From Candidatus Aminicenantota bacterium (GTDB taxonomy: Bacteria > Acidobacteriota > Aminicenantia > Aminicenantales > Aminicenantaceae), in the NCBI GenBank assembly GCA_011772495.1, contig WVZL01000044.1:1-64000 (forward strand): a stretch of 64,000 bases of DNA. Direction: 5' to 3'. The notes under the pieces were generated by a model, which saw only the letters and a program-made list of their open reading frames with translations, searched no databases and had not been told where the DNA came from. Within the stretch, counting starts at the first letter, position 1. Every line of letters begins with the position of its first letter. Positions 8,445-18,376 of this stretch are shown here, one piece after another. The position numbers and the translations under genes are program-made.

Positions 8445-10513
8445 AAGAGTTTCTCCTGGAAATCAATACTGAAGAGATGCCCTCTTCCCATATCAAGACA
8501 GCTCTTGTCCAGCTCAGAGAAAAATTTGAAGAGGAGCTTCGAGAGAATAATATTGACGTCGGAAAAATAAAAACACTTGGCACCTGTCGACGCTTAGTGA
8601 TCCTTGGGCATTTTTCTCCCCAACAAAAAGACAGAGAACAAGTTGTTGTTGGTCCCCCCAAGCATGTCGCTTACAGTAAAGATGGATCTTTTACTCCCGC
8701 GGCAAAAGGATTTGCTAAGTCCCAAGGAGCAAGCTTCAGCCAGCTTGAACTGATTGAAACCAAAAAAGGAGAATATTTGGGATTAAAGAAGATTGAAGCA
8801 GGTAAGCCGACCATAGATATTCTCCAGAAGTCCTTATCCCAGATTATTTCTTCTTTAACTTTTCCAAAAATGATGAGATGGGGAAAAAGCACCTTCAAGT
8901 TTTCACGGCCGATAAGGAATATTCTCTGCCTATTCGATGGGAAAATTCTTTCTTTTACTTCTGGAGGAGTAACTTCAACGAATTTTACAACCGGCCATAA
9001 GATTTATTTTCCCCAAAAAATCATAGTGAAGTCCTTCTCAGAATATGAAAGTCTCTTAAAAAAGAAGAAAGTCATTGTCAGTCAGGATGAAAGAAGGGAA
9101 AAAATCCTAAATCAGATTGAGAGGAAGCTGGCTCCTTTGGAGGCTCAACTCTTACCTGATAAGCAGCTCCTAGAGCAGTTAAGCTATGATGTTGAACAAC
9201 CCTATGTTTTTCTGGGGAAATTCCCTGAAGAATATCTGAAGTTACCTCTGGAAGTTCTGAGCACGGCCATGAAAGAAGGGCAAAATCTCTTTTCAGTAGT
9301 CAAGGGGAAGAAACAGTTGGCCTATTTTGTGGGTGTGGCGGATGCCTTCAAGGATGCTAAAGGTCTTATCCGAAAAGGAAATGAAAGGGTACTCATAGCT
9401 CGATTAGAGGATGCCAGGTTCTTTTGGGAACAGGACCGGAAGATTAAATTAAAAAAGAGAGCCAAAGGTTTAGACCGCATAATCTTTCAGGAGGAGCTTG
9501 GAACTTATGAGGATAAGGTTCTGAGATTGAAGAAAATCGTGACCTATCTGGCTCGCAAATTGGATGTCGAGAATGAAAAGCGACAGCTCATTCAGGCGGC
9601 GGAATTGTGCAAGGTTGATCTGCTCACCGAAATGGTGAGGGAATTCTCGTCTCTTCAGGGAAGAGCAGGAGGACTTTATGCCAGGGAAGAAGGATATCCT
9701 TCCTCAATTTGCAAGGCGGTTTATGAACATTATCAGCCTGTAAGCCTTGATGATGAATCTCCTCCTACCTTGGCTGGGGCAATACTCTCCATCTCTGATA
9801 AATTAGACTCCACGGTGGGAACAATAGGAATCGGGATTCAAGCCACAGGGTCAAAAGACCCTTTTGGTTTACGTCGGAATGCTCAGGGGATATGCAAGAT
9901 CATTCTGGGGAAAAAACTAAGTCTTTCTTTTTCACGCCTTTTAGATAAAGTGTTGGGAGTATACGGAGAAAAGCTTAAAATCCCAGTAGAAGAAGTGAAG
10001 AATTACTGTTTCGGTTTTTTTTCTGACCGCCTGCAATACATTTTTGAAAGGCAGGGTTATCGGTATGATCTCATCAAAGCTGCTCTGGGAGCCGGGATAG
10101 ATAATATCTATTACTCCGGTCTTAGGATAAAAGCTTTAGATAGCCTGAAGGAAAGTCCCAAATTCGGACCTCTAATACTCATTTCTAAAAGAGTCAACAA
10201 CATTCTCCGCAACCAACCTCTTTACAGGATCAATCCCGAACTGGTGCGAGAAAAGGAAGAAAGAGAGCTCTATACGACCCTGTTAATCATAAAAGAAAAT
10301 GTTCTTTCCCTGATTTCGAAAGGAGATTTTTCTCAGGCCCAGAGAATACTTTTCAGGATACGCTCATCCATAGATAATTTTTTTGACCATGTCCTGGTTA
10401 TGGACGAAAACCCGAGAATCAGGCGGAATCGTTTGGCCCTCCTCCAGGAAATCAGCAAGCTTTTCCTTCGAATGGCTGACTATTCTCAGGTTGTGTTCGA
10501 GGGCGGAAAATAA
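8441..10513 (+). CDS. glyS: Glycyl-tRNA synthetase beta subunit (apparent CTG start)
   Basis: The ORF track starts at the ATG at 8477, but the conserved N-terminus (KEFLLEINTEEMP) continues in frame to a CTG at 8441, preceded by GGGAGG (8428-8433). Internal motifs FSRPIRN, GLYAREEGYP, DPFGLRRNAQGI fit GlyS. Confidence 0.93.
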   Translation: MKEFLLEINTEEMPSSHIKTALVQLREKFEEELRENNIDVGKIKTLGTCRRLVILGHFSPQQKDREQVVVGPPKHVAYSKDGSFTPAAKGFAKSQGASFSQLELIETKKGEYLGLKKIEAGKPTIDILQKSLSQIISSLTFPKMMRWGKSTFKFSRPIRNILCLFDGKILSFTSGGVTSTNFTTGHKIYFPQKIIVKSFSEYESLLKKKKVIVSQDERREKILNQIERKLAPLEAQLLPDKQLLEQLSYDVEQPYVFLGKFPEEYLKLPLEVLSTAMKEGQNLFSVVKGKKQLAYFVGVADAFKDAKGLIRKGNERVLIARLEDARFFWEQDRKIKLKKRAKGLDRIIFQEELGTYEDKVLRLKKIVTYLARKLDVENEKRQLIQAAELCKVDLLTEMVREFSSLQGRAGGLYAREEGYPSSICKAVYEHYQPVSLDDESPPTLAGAILSISDKLDSTVGTIGIGIQATGSKDPFGLRRNAQGICKIILGKKLSLSFSRLLDKVLGVYGEKLKIPVEEVKNYCFGFFSDRLQYIFERQGYRYDLIKAALGAGIDNIYYSGLRIKALDSLKESPKFGPLILISKRVNNILRNQPLYRINPELVREKEERELYTTLLIIKENVLSLISKGDFSQAQRILFRIRSSIDNFFDHVLVMDENPRIRRNRLALLQEISKLFLRMADYSQVVFEGGK

Positions 10514-10737
10514 TTCCCTCTTTTTGACCCAAAACGTCTCAAATTAGGTGCAGTCTACGCAAGTTAATATTAAATCGAAATCTATATTTAATAAGTCAAA
10601 TTTCCTTGCCAGTTCTTGAATCTTGAATCTGGAGACCTGACTCCTTGACTGCTTGATTTTCGACCTACTTTGATATTCACAGATCAGAATTGCAGAGCTG
10701 AAGGGTTCAGCTGATTATCTCGCTGACTGAATTGTTA

Positions 10738-11136
10738 TCAGCTTTTATTCGGAGTGAATTTATTCTCTAAGGCAATGAGCCTTTCCAGGTTTTCGGGTGA
10801 GTTTTGTCCGCTCTCTTCTCCATAAGGATTGAATTGAACTCCGATCTGGTATTTATAACTCTTCCCGGGATTGAAAGAAGTCCACCGCACCTGTCCCGTC
10901 AAGTTCATAGGAGCACTTTCACCAGGAATAGATATTTTCAAATAAGCTCTAGTGTTGCTCTTAAGAGGCTTCTGACACAGAAACCGGAACCCTCCGCGGC
11001 TCATATCCAAAACAGGCCAAAACTCCTCTTCGTCCTTCTCTTGGGCAGAGAAAAGTTTCTTCTCCTGGTAGATCACTGTTGCCCCAGGGACTTCGAATCG
11101 AACGCAGGCTCTGTTTTCTATTTCATTTTCAACCAT
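10738..11136 (-). CDS. PilZ-domain protein
   Basis: 132 aa; ENRACVRFEVPG...LDMSRGGFRFL...MNLTGQVRWTS...YQIGVQFNP matches the PilZ domain (RxxxR-like and D/NxSxxG motifs). Confidence 0.8.
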   Translation of the reverse strand: MVENEIENRACVRFEVPGATVIYQEKKLFSAQEKDEEEFWPVLDMSRGGFRFLCQKPLKSNTRAYLKISIPGESAPMNLTGQVRWTSFNPGKSYKYQIGVQFNPYGEESGQNSPENLERLIALENKFTPNKS

Positions 11137-11506
11137 GGATTTAATCCTCTTTACGAGATTGCCTTTTTTCCATACAAGTCGTGACTGAACTATATTCTAA
11201 TCCGCGAAAAAAGTCAATTTGAATTTATCTTATTTGTTTAATATCAATTGGTTAGCTGGATTCGGTTCCATGAATTCCGGGCTTGCGTCATCACGCCGAG
11301 CATTCCGGGACGTAATTTCTGATTCTTTGAAGATCGATTAAAATTGACTTTATGTGTATCCTGTGTTATTTCCTCTCGAGAAGTAAGAAAGAATAATAAG
11401 ACACAAAATTGGGAAAATCGTCGCCAAAAGGAAATTCCTGTCGTGTGAAGCTCAAATTTGGGGATAAGGATCGATTCCCAATCGATTTGAAGGAGGCAAG
11501 ATAACA

Positions 11507-12565
11507 ATGAAAAAAGGAGTTTTACTGGTCAGTGTTTTAATCCCATTGTTTTTAATTTCTGGCTTTTTTATCATTCAAGCGACTGAAGAAAAAGCTGTTC
11601 CAAAGGAAAGCAATTTCTATGAAAAAAGTCTGCACTACACGAATAAAGGATTTGAGTACTGGTACAGCAAAGAACAGGGAGGTCTGGAAAGGCTTACTGG
11701 AATTCCCTTTTCCCGATTAGATTGCACAAGATGCCATGTCAAGACCTGCGACACCTGCCATAAGAAAGAAGTCGACGGGAAGCCTACCTACTCGCTGGAA
11801 CCTGCCCGAGCTGAGGAAGTCTGTCAGAGCTGCCATTCAATGGACACGTTGGAAAAAGCGAAAAAAAATAAAAAAGCTTCTGGTTTAGACGTTCATTTCA
11901 AGAATGAGATGAAATGCATGGATTGCCATTCGCCCAGAGAAATTCATGGCGATGGAACACCGTATAATTCCATACAGCAGCCAGGGGCTATGGATACAAA
12001 ATGCGATAACTGCCACAGTCCGCTGCCAGAAAGCACAAGCCATACGGTTCACAAAGGCAAGCTTGATTGTAATGCCTGTCATGTGAGAAATGTTCCTACC
12101 TGCTACAACTGTCATTTTGATACCAGGATAAAGGAAAACAAAAGCGTCTCTCTCCCGTTAAAAAATATTCTCTTCATGGTCAATCATGAAGACAAGGTCA
12201 CCTTGGCCAATTTCCATACTTTCGTCTATCAAAATAAAGCCATGATTGCTTTTGCACCAGCGTTCCCTCATGATGTGATGAAGGAGGGAAGACAATGCAA
12301 AGAATGCCATAATACCCAGATCATTAAAGATATAAAAAAGAATAAATTTTCTTTGTTGGTATTCGAAAAGGGTGAATTAAAGAATGTTGAGGGAGTGGTA
12401 CCTGTCCTTGAAGCCTTGAAATGGAATTTAGTTTATTTGAATTATACGGAAGGCAAATGGATCCCCATAGAAGATCCTGTAGAACCTCTAATCAATTACT
12501 CGGGCTACAGCAGCCCTCTAACTCATGAACAATTGAAAAGGCTGGAAAAAGCTCCTTCTGATTAG
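11507..12565 (+). CDS. Exported multiheme c-type cytochrome (8 CXXCH)
   Basis: 352 aa; N-terminal hydrophobic signal/anchor; CTRCH, CDTCH, CQSCH, CMDCH, CDNCH, CNACH, CYNCH, CKECH. Confidence 0.9.
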   Translation: MKKGVLLVSVLIPLFLISGFFIIQATEEKAVPKESNFYEKSLHYTNKGFEYWYSKEQGGLERLTGIPFSRLDCTRCHVKTCDTCHKKEVDGKPTYSLEPARAEEVCQSCHSMDTLEKAKKNKKASGLDVHFKNEMKCMDCHSPREIHGDGTPYNSIQQPGAMDTKCDNCHSPLPESTSHTVHKGKLDCNACHVRNVPTCYNCHFDTRIKENKSVSLPLKNILFMVNHEDKVTLANFHTFVYQNKAMIAFAPAFPHDVMKEGRQCKECHNTQIIKDIKKNKFSLLVFEKGELKNVEGVVPVLEALKWNLVYLNYTEGKWIPIEDPVEPLINYSGYSSPLTHEQLKRLEKAPSD

Positions 12566-12869
12566 GGCCGGACTAAGTTGTCTTCTTTATTTTAAAATGG
12601 ATAGATACTTCTTAGAGCTGCTATTTGCCCTTGGAACGTTAAAATTGTAAGTATAAACGCCACTTAGCAGCATATCTTTTTCAAAACCTATTTTGCATCC
12701 TTCTATGTGTTTTCTCAGTGATCCTTATAAAAAGCTGGTCAATATAGAGGGAATTCTCACTCACCTGGCTTTCTGTATTTGACCAAGATTTTTTACTGTG
12801 GTATTAGCTATAAAGTAGATTGGCTGAGGAAATTCAAAGAATGGAGAAAACAGGGAATAAATAAATTAA

Positions 12870-15800
12870 ATGAAGTTAATTTTCAAATCCACCTGCCTGA
12901 CCATCTTCATAAGTTTGAGTTGTTTCCTAAATTTAATCGCCCAAAAAAATAATATAAAGTTTTGGCAAATCACACTTGAAGAAGGTTTATCCCAGAGCGG
13001 AGTAAATTGTATTCTGCAAGACAGCCAAGGGTTTATGTGGTTTGGAACAGGAGATGGATTGAATAAATATGATGGATTCAATTTTACAGTATACAGATAC
13101 GATCCAGATAAACCCAATAACCTGAGCAGCAATGATGTGCGAGCAATCTACGAGGACCGATCTGGTGTCCTCTGGATTGGAACTTGGGGAGGCGGACTCA
13201 ATAGATTTAACCGTGAGGAGGAAACATTCACCCATTGGATGAGCCAACCAGCAGACCCCGATAGCATAAGTGATAATGATATATATTCAATCTATGAGGA
13301 CCGGTCAGGTGTCCTCTGGATTGGAACTTGGGGAGGCGGCTTAAATAGATTTAACCGTGAGGAGGGAACGTTCACCCATTGGATGAACCAACCAGGAGAC
13401 CTTGATAGCATAAGTGATAATCATATTTACTCAATATATGAAGATCAATCTGGCGTGCTCTGGATTGGGACGGTTAACGGGTTAAATAGATTTGATCGAG
13501 AACAAAAGAAATTTACATGTTGGATAAGCGAACCAGAAAATCCCAATAGTTTAAGTCATAATGAGGTTCGCGTAGTTTACGAAGATCGATCAGGGCTGAT
13601 TTGGATTGGGACTGATGGTGGCGGTCTCAATAGATTTGATCGTAAGAAGGAAACATTTACGCATTGGGTAAGCGAACCTGGAAAGCCTAAAAGCATAAAT
13701 CACAATGAGGTGCGAGCAATCTACGAGGACCGATCTGGTGTACTCTGGGTTGGGACTTGGGGAGGGGGGCTAAATAGATTCAATCGTGAGGAGGAAACAT
13801 TTGCACATTGGGTAAACAATCCCGAAAATCCCAGTAGCTTGAGTGACAATAGTGTTTATTCAATCTATGAAGACCGTTCTGGCGTGCTCTGGATTGGGAC
13901 GGTTAACGGGTTAAATAGATTTAAGATAGGCCGGGAGAAATTTACTCAATGGGAAAAAGAACCTGGAAATCCTGATAGCTTGAGTCATAATTTTGTTTTA
14001 TCAATCTATGAGGACCGATCCGGTGCACTTTGGGTTGGGACTGATGGTGGTGGTCTCAGTAGATATGATCCCGTGAATGAAACATTTACCCATTGGATAA
14101 ACGAACCAGGAAAACCCAACAGCTTGAGTAGCAATAATGTGCGGACAATCTCCGGAGACCGTACAGGAGCGCTCTGGCTTGGAACAAAGGGTGGGCTTGA
14201 TAAGTTTGATCCCGAGAAGGAAACATTTACCCATTGGAGGAATGAGCCTGGAAAACCTGATAGCTTGAGCAATAATGAGATTTTATCCATTTATGAGGAC
14301 AGAACAGGAGTGCTCTGGATCGGGACAAATGGAGGCGGACTCAATAGATTTAATCGTGAGAAGGGGACATTTACCCATTGGATAAACGAACCTGGAAACT
14401 CCAGCAGCTTGGGTCACAATGCTATTGTTTCAATCTATGAGGATCGGAAGGGAGTGCTCTGGATCGGGACAAATGGAGGCGGACTCAATAGATTTAATCA
14501 TGAAGATGGAACATTTACGCGTTGGATAAACGAACCTGGAAATCTAAATAGCTTGAGCAACAACAAGATTTTGTCTCTTCATGAAGACCAATCGGGTATA
14601 CTCTGGATTGGAACTCTTGGGGGTGGCCTCAACAAGTTTGATCGGGAAGAAGAAACATTTACACGCTATACAGAGAAAGATGGCCTCCCTAATAATGTGA
14701 TATACGGGATTTTAGAAGATGATGATGGTTATCTTTGGCTCAGTACTAATAAAGGATTATCAAAATTCAGCCTCCAAACAGAGTCTTTTAGAAATTACGA
14801 TATCCATGATGGACTTCAGATGAATGAGTTTAATCAGGGAGCTTTTCATAAAAATAATGGCAAACTGTTTTTTGGGGGTATCAAAGGATTCATTGCTTTT
14901 TTCCCAGATAATATAAAAAACAATCCAAACATCCCTTCAATCGTTATCACGAAATTCAAAAAATTTGACGAAATCATCAAAACGAACGTTACAGATACAG
15001 AAAAAAGTGTATTATCCTATAAGGACAAATACTTTTCCTTCGAGTTTGCAGCTCTCGATTACAGAAATCCTGATAAAAATCAGTATGCCTATATGATGGA
15101 AGGGTTCGATAAAGATTGGATTCATTCAGGCACAAGACGTTCTGCAACTTATACACAATTGGATCCGGGGGAATACATTTTTCGTGTGAAAGGCTCAAAC
15201 AATGATGGAGTTTGGAATGAAGAGGGGGTATCTATAAAAATAATTATTCCCCCACCTTTCTGGCAGACCTGGTGGTTTAGGATCTTAGCGGCTATGTTTC
15301 TATTGGGGCTTATTTTTATCGGGTACAGGAAGCGGGTAGAGTATATTGAAGCTCAGAAGAAAAAGCTTGAAATTCAGGTTGCAGAGAGAACCAAAGAAAT
15401 AGCGAACAAAAACAGACAACTTGAGGTAGCATTGCGCGAGCTAAAAGAGGCTCAATCTCAACTTGTTCAGGCTCAGAAAATGGCATCCTTAAGTAATCTA
15501 GCCGCTGGGATAGCCCATGAAATCAATAATCCCATTGGCGCAATCAATAGTGCGGCCAATACTTCTTCCCGTTCATTAAGTAGAATTATCGCAACGCTTG
15601 AAGTGTGCAGGAACTTAAAGGAAATAAAAGAAGATAAAGATTTTACGAAAGCGCTGAATATTCTCAAAAGTAATAATAGGACTACAGAGATGGCAACCGA
15701 GCGAATATCAAAGATCATTAAGAGTCTCAAAAACTTTTCAAGGCTTGAGGAGGCGGAATTTCAGGAAGCAGATGTTCATGAAGGTCTGGAGAGCACTTTA

Positions 15801-16217
15801 ATTTTGCTACATCACGAGATCAAAAACCGGATAAAGGTTGTAAAAGAATTCGGAGACATCTCGAAAATTTATTGCTATCCAAACCAGCTTAACCAGGTAT
15901 TCATGAATGTGCTTGCCAATGCTGTTCAAGCAATAGAAAACAAAGGAAATATTATTATTAGAACATCAGGAACTGATAGCAAGGTCATTATCAGTATCTC
16001 TGATGACGGAATGGGCATCAAAAAAGAAAATTTAAAGAAAATTTTCGACCCAGGGTTCACGACCAAAGGGGTTGGAGTAGGTGCTGGTCTCGGCCTTTCC
16101 ATCAGTTATAACATCATTAAGACTCATAAAGGCGACATAAAAGTCAACAGTGAAGAAGGTAAGGGAACTGAGATTATTATCACCTTGCCGATAAAGCAAG
16201 CAGGAGTTCCGACCTAA
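12870..16217 (+). CDS. Two-component-propeller sensor histidine kinase (Reg_prop repeats, Y_Y_Y domain, TM, HisKA-HATPase)
   Basis: 1115 aa; repeated SIYEDRSGVLWIGTxGGGLNRFxREExTFTHW; YMMEGFDKDWIHSG...Y_Y_Y; TM FLLGLIFIGY; H-box GIAHEINNPIGAINSA; ATP lid [21 protein letters not shown]. Confidence 0.95.
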   Translation: MKLIFKSTCLTIFISLSCFLNLIAQKNNIKFWQITLEEGLSQSGVNCILQDSQGFMWFGTGDGLNKYDGFNFTVYRYDPDKPNNLSSNDVRAIYEDRSGVLWIGTWGGGLNRFNREEETFTHWMSQPADPDSISDNDIYSIYEDRSGVLWIGTWGGGLNRFNREEGTFTHWMNQPGDLDSISDNHIYSIYEDQSGVLWIGTVNGLNRFDREQKKFTCWISEPENPNSLSHNEVRVVYEDRSGLIWIGTDGGGLNRFDRKKETFTHWVSEPGKPKSINHNEVRAIYEDRSGVLWVGTWGGGLNRFNREEETFAHWVNNPENPSSLSDNSVYSIYEDRSGVLWIGTVNGLNRFKIGREKFTQWEKEPGNPDSLSHNFVLSIYEDRSGALWVGTDGGGLSRYDPVNETFTHWINEPGKPNSLSSNNVRTISGDRTGALWLGTKGGLDKFDPEKETFTHWRNEPGKPDSLSNNEILSIYEDRTGVLWIGTNGGGLNRFNREKGTFTHWINEPGNSSSLGHNAIVSIYEDRKGVLWIGTNGGGLNRFNHEDGTFTRWINEPGNLNSLSNNKILSLHEDQSGILWIGTLGGGLNKFDREEETFTRYTEKDGLPNNVIYGILEDDDGYLWLSTNKGLSKFSLQTESFRNYDIHDGLQMNEFNQGAFHKNNGKLFFGGIKGFIAFFPDNIKNNPNIPSIVITKFKKFDEIIKTNVTDTEKSVLSYKDKYFSFEFAALDYRNPDKNQYAYMMEGFDKDWIHSGTRRSATYTQLDPGEYIFRVKGSNNDGVWNEEGVSIKIIIPPPFWQTWWFRILAAMFLLGLIFIGYRKRVEYIEAQKKKLEIQVAERTKEIANKNRQLEVALRELKEAQSQLVQAQKMASLSNLAAGIAHEINNPIGAINSAANTSSRSLSRIIATLEVCRNLKEIKEDKDFTKALNILKSNNRTTEMATERISKIIKSLKNFSRLEEAEFQEADVHEGLESTLILLHHEIKNRIKVVKEFGDISKIYCYPNQLNQVFMNVLANAVQAIENKGNIIIRTSGTDSKVIISISDDGMGIKKENLKKIFDPGFTTKGVGVGAGLGLSISYNIIKTHKGDIKVNSEEGKGTEIIITLPIKQAGVPT
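13140..14650 (+). repeat. In-frame tandem propeller-blade DNA repeats, unit about 144 nt
   Basis: A 49-bp identical copy (ggagtgctctggatcgggacaaatggaggcggactcaatagatttaatc) occurs at 14307 and 14451, offset 144. A 44-bp copy (ctggcgtgctctggattgggacggttaacgggttaaatagattt) occurs at 13450 and 13879, offset 429. Confidence 0.9.
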
Positions 16218-16220
16218 ATT

Positions 16221-16258
16221 AATTTCCAAGCGATTTTAATCAGCTGATCTTGGAAATT
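16221..16258. terminator. Stem-loop downstream of the propeller kinase, without a T-tract
   Basis: AATTTCCAAG (16221-16230) and CTTGGAAATT (16249-16258) are a perfect 10-bp inverted repeat. Confidence 0.4.
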
Positions 16259-16340
16259 GAACTTCACGTTTATGCAGAGGAGTCTTGTAGTGAAGAGAAA
16301 TAAATTAAGGGAATTTCACAAAATTCGATAAGAAAATGAG

Positions 16341-18227
16341 GTGATGAAAATAACGAAAACTACGAAACCAAAAATATCTGTTACCACAAGAACCATTCAC
16401 AATCCAGAACCTGATTATACTAGACCTCTATTGAAGCTTTCGAAAGAATCATTCGAGCGGTTGCATAGCCGGCTGCGTGCCCTTTACAGCGAACCAGCAG
16501 CTCGAACCACAATGCTCGAACTGGAGCGAATCCTCATGGTTTTCTATGCCCATAAACCGCAGGAACTCATCGAAAAGGAGAAGGATTTTCATTCTTCAGA
16601 AAGGTTTACACAGAAGGACGTTATCTTGATCACTTATGGTGACCTCTTGCGAGGAGAGGAGAGTTCACCCCTGGCAACGTTGGCAAAGTTTTGTGATACA
16701 TATCTCAAGGGTACTATCAACACCTTACATATACTGCCCTTCTTTCCTTCCTCTTCTGATAAAGGGTTTTCCATCGTCGACTTTGAAACAGTGGATCCCA
16801 ATCTAGGGTCATGGCATGACATAGAAGATCTGGAAAATCGTTACCAGCTTATGTTCGATGGAGTCATAAATCATGTGTCATCTAAAAGCAGGTGGTTTAG
16901 TGAATTCTTAAATAACAATCCCTACTATAAGGATTTTTTCATCTCATTTAAATCTCGAGAGGATCTGACTCCAGAACAGCGCCGCTTGATATTTCGTCCT
17001 CGAACATCAAAACTTCTTACAGAATTTCAGTCACTTAAGGGATCATTATATGTCTGGACAACATTTTCTCCTGACCAGGTGGACCTTAATTATAAAAATC
17101 CAAATGTCTTATTGCGTGTTGTTGAGGTCCTGCTCATGTATGTGAGGCATGGAGCAGATATTATTCGTCTTGATGCTGTGATGTACCTTTGGTCAGAGCC
17201 TGGAACTAGATGTGTTCATCTGGAGCAGACTCATGAAATTGTTAAGTTCTTTCGTGACATCTTAAATATTGTTGCTCCACATGTCACCCTGGTAACCGAA
17301 ACAAATGTCCCTCATGATGAAAACATCACCTATTTTGGTAATGGTCATGATGAGGCACAGATGGTATACAACTTTGCCCTACCTCCCCTTGTCTTGTATT
17401 CGTTCCATACCGAAAATGCAACAACCCTCTCTGCTTGGGCAAAAGGCCTCAAGAAGGTTTCAAACACTGCAACATTCTTTAACTTTTTGGACTCGCATGA
17501 CGGTATAGGGCTTATGGCAGTCAAAAACATCCTAAGAAAAAAAGATATTGATTATATGGTTGAAAGAGCGAAAAAACATGGAGGGTATGTCTCGTATAAA
17601 TCAGCTGAAGACGGTACTGAAATACCTTATGAAATCAATATTACCTGGTATAGTGCCCTAAACCAGAAAGGGAGTGATGAAGGCATTTCGTTTCAGATTA
17701 AGCGTTTCATTGCCTCAAGGTCAATAGCTCTTGTTATCCAGGGAGTCCCCGGGATTTATCTACACAGTCTATTCGGAACTCACAATGATCATAAAGCTGT
17801 TGAGGTCACCAAAAGAAAGAGAGCAATTAATCGTACTGTCGTTGACGTAAATTCAATAATGAGATCTATGAATTATCCCCGTTCAAAGAAATCTCAAATT
17901 AACAAGAGCCTTGGAAAGCTCATCGAGATCCGAACCAAGAACCGAGCCTTTCATCCCAATGGAGATCAACGAGTATTAATGATATCTCCATCTGTATTTA
18001 CGGTCTTTCGAACTTCACCAGAATTGAATCAACATATTTTAACAATAACCAATGTGACAAGTAAGGAGTGCCAGTTAGAAATTTCACTACCAGAGATTGA
18101 TTCATTTGAATCCCAATGGTATGATCTCATAAGCGGAAAAGATTGGATGGCCGAAAATCAAAAGTTGAGTATCACTCTGCAGCCATACGATGTTATCTGG
18201 TTACAGCCATCAAGTGAGCTAGAGTGA
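16341..18227 (+). CDS. GH13 sucrose phosphorylase-like / glucosylglycerate phosphorylase-like enzyme
   Basis: 628 aa; LHILPFFPSSSDKGFSIVDFETVDPNLGSW, DGVINHVS, IIRLDAVMYLWSEPGT, VTETNVPHDENITYFG, NFLDSHDGIGLM. Substrate not determinable by eye. Confidence 0.85.
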   Translation: MMKITKTTKPKISVTTRTIHNPEPDYTRPLLKLSKESFERLHSRLRALYSEPAARTTMLELERILMVFYAHKPQELIEKEKDFHSSERFTQKDVILITYGDLLRGEESSPLATLAKFCDTYLKGTINTLHILPFFPSSSDKGFSIVDFETVDPNLGSWHDIEDLENRYQLMFDGVINHVSSKSRWFSEFLNNNPYYKDFFISFKSREDLTPEQRRLIFRPRTSKLLTEFQSLKGSLYVWTTFSPDQVDLNYKNPNVLLRVVEVLLMYVRHGADIIRLDAVMYLWSEPGTRCVHLEQTHEIVKFFRDILNIVAPHVTLVTETNVPHDENITYFGNGHDEAQMVYNFALPPLVLYSFHTENATTLSAWAKGLKKVSNTATFFNFLDSHDGIGLMAVKNILRKKDIDYMVERAKKHGGYVSYKSAEDGTEIPYEINITWYSALNQKGSDEGISFQIKRFIASRSIALVIQGVPGIYLHSLFGTHNDHKAVEVTKRKRAINRTVVDVNSIMRSMNYPRSKKSQINKSLGKLIEIRTKNRAFHPNGDQRVLMISPSVFTVFRTSPELNQHILTITNVTSKECQLEISLPEIDSFESQWYDLISGKDWMAENQKLSITLQPYDVIWLQPSSELE

Positions 18228-18376
18228 ATAGTAATAGCAATTGTAGTTTTCATGCAATTGTACAAAAACTAACAGAAAAATTTGATTTAAGTACGGACAA
18301 TTTTATCGCTAAAAAAAGAAATCGTCATGGAGTATTCAGATAAACAAACCCGATTTCACAGAACTGGAAAAATTGC

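Noticed and set aside
13140-14650. Regularly spaced repeats considered as a CRISPR-like array
   Set aside because: The repeats are in frame within a kinase gene, with unit length about 144 nt, degenerate spacers encoding the same motif, and translate to propeller blades.
16221-16258. Hairpin after the propeller kinase as a novel regulatory element
   Set aside because: A 10-bp stem at the end of a gene is ordinary and most likely a transcript-end structure, so it is listed only as a weak terminator.
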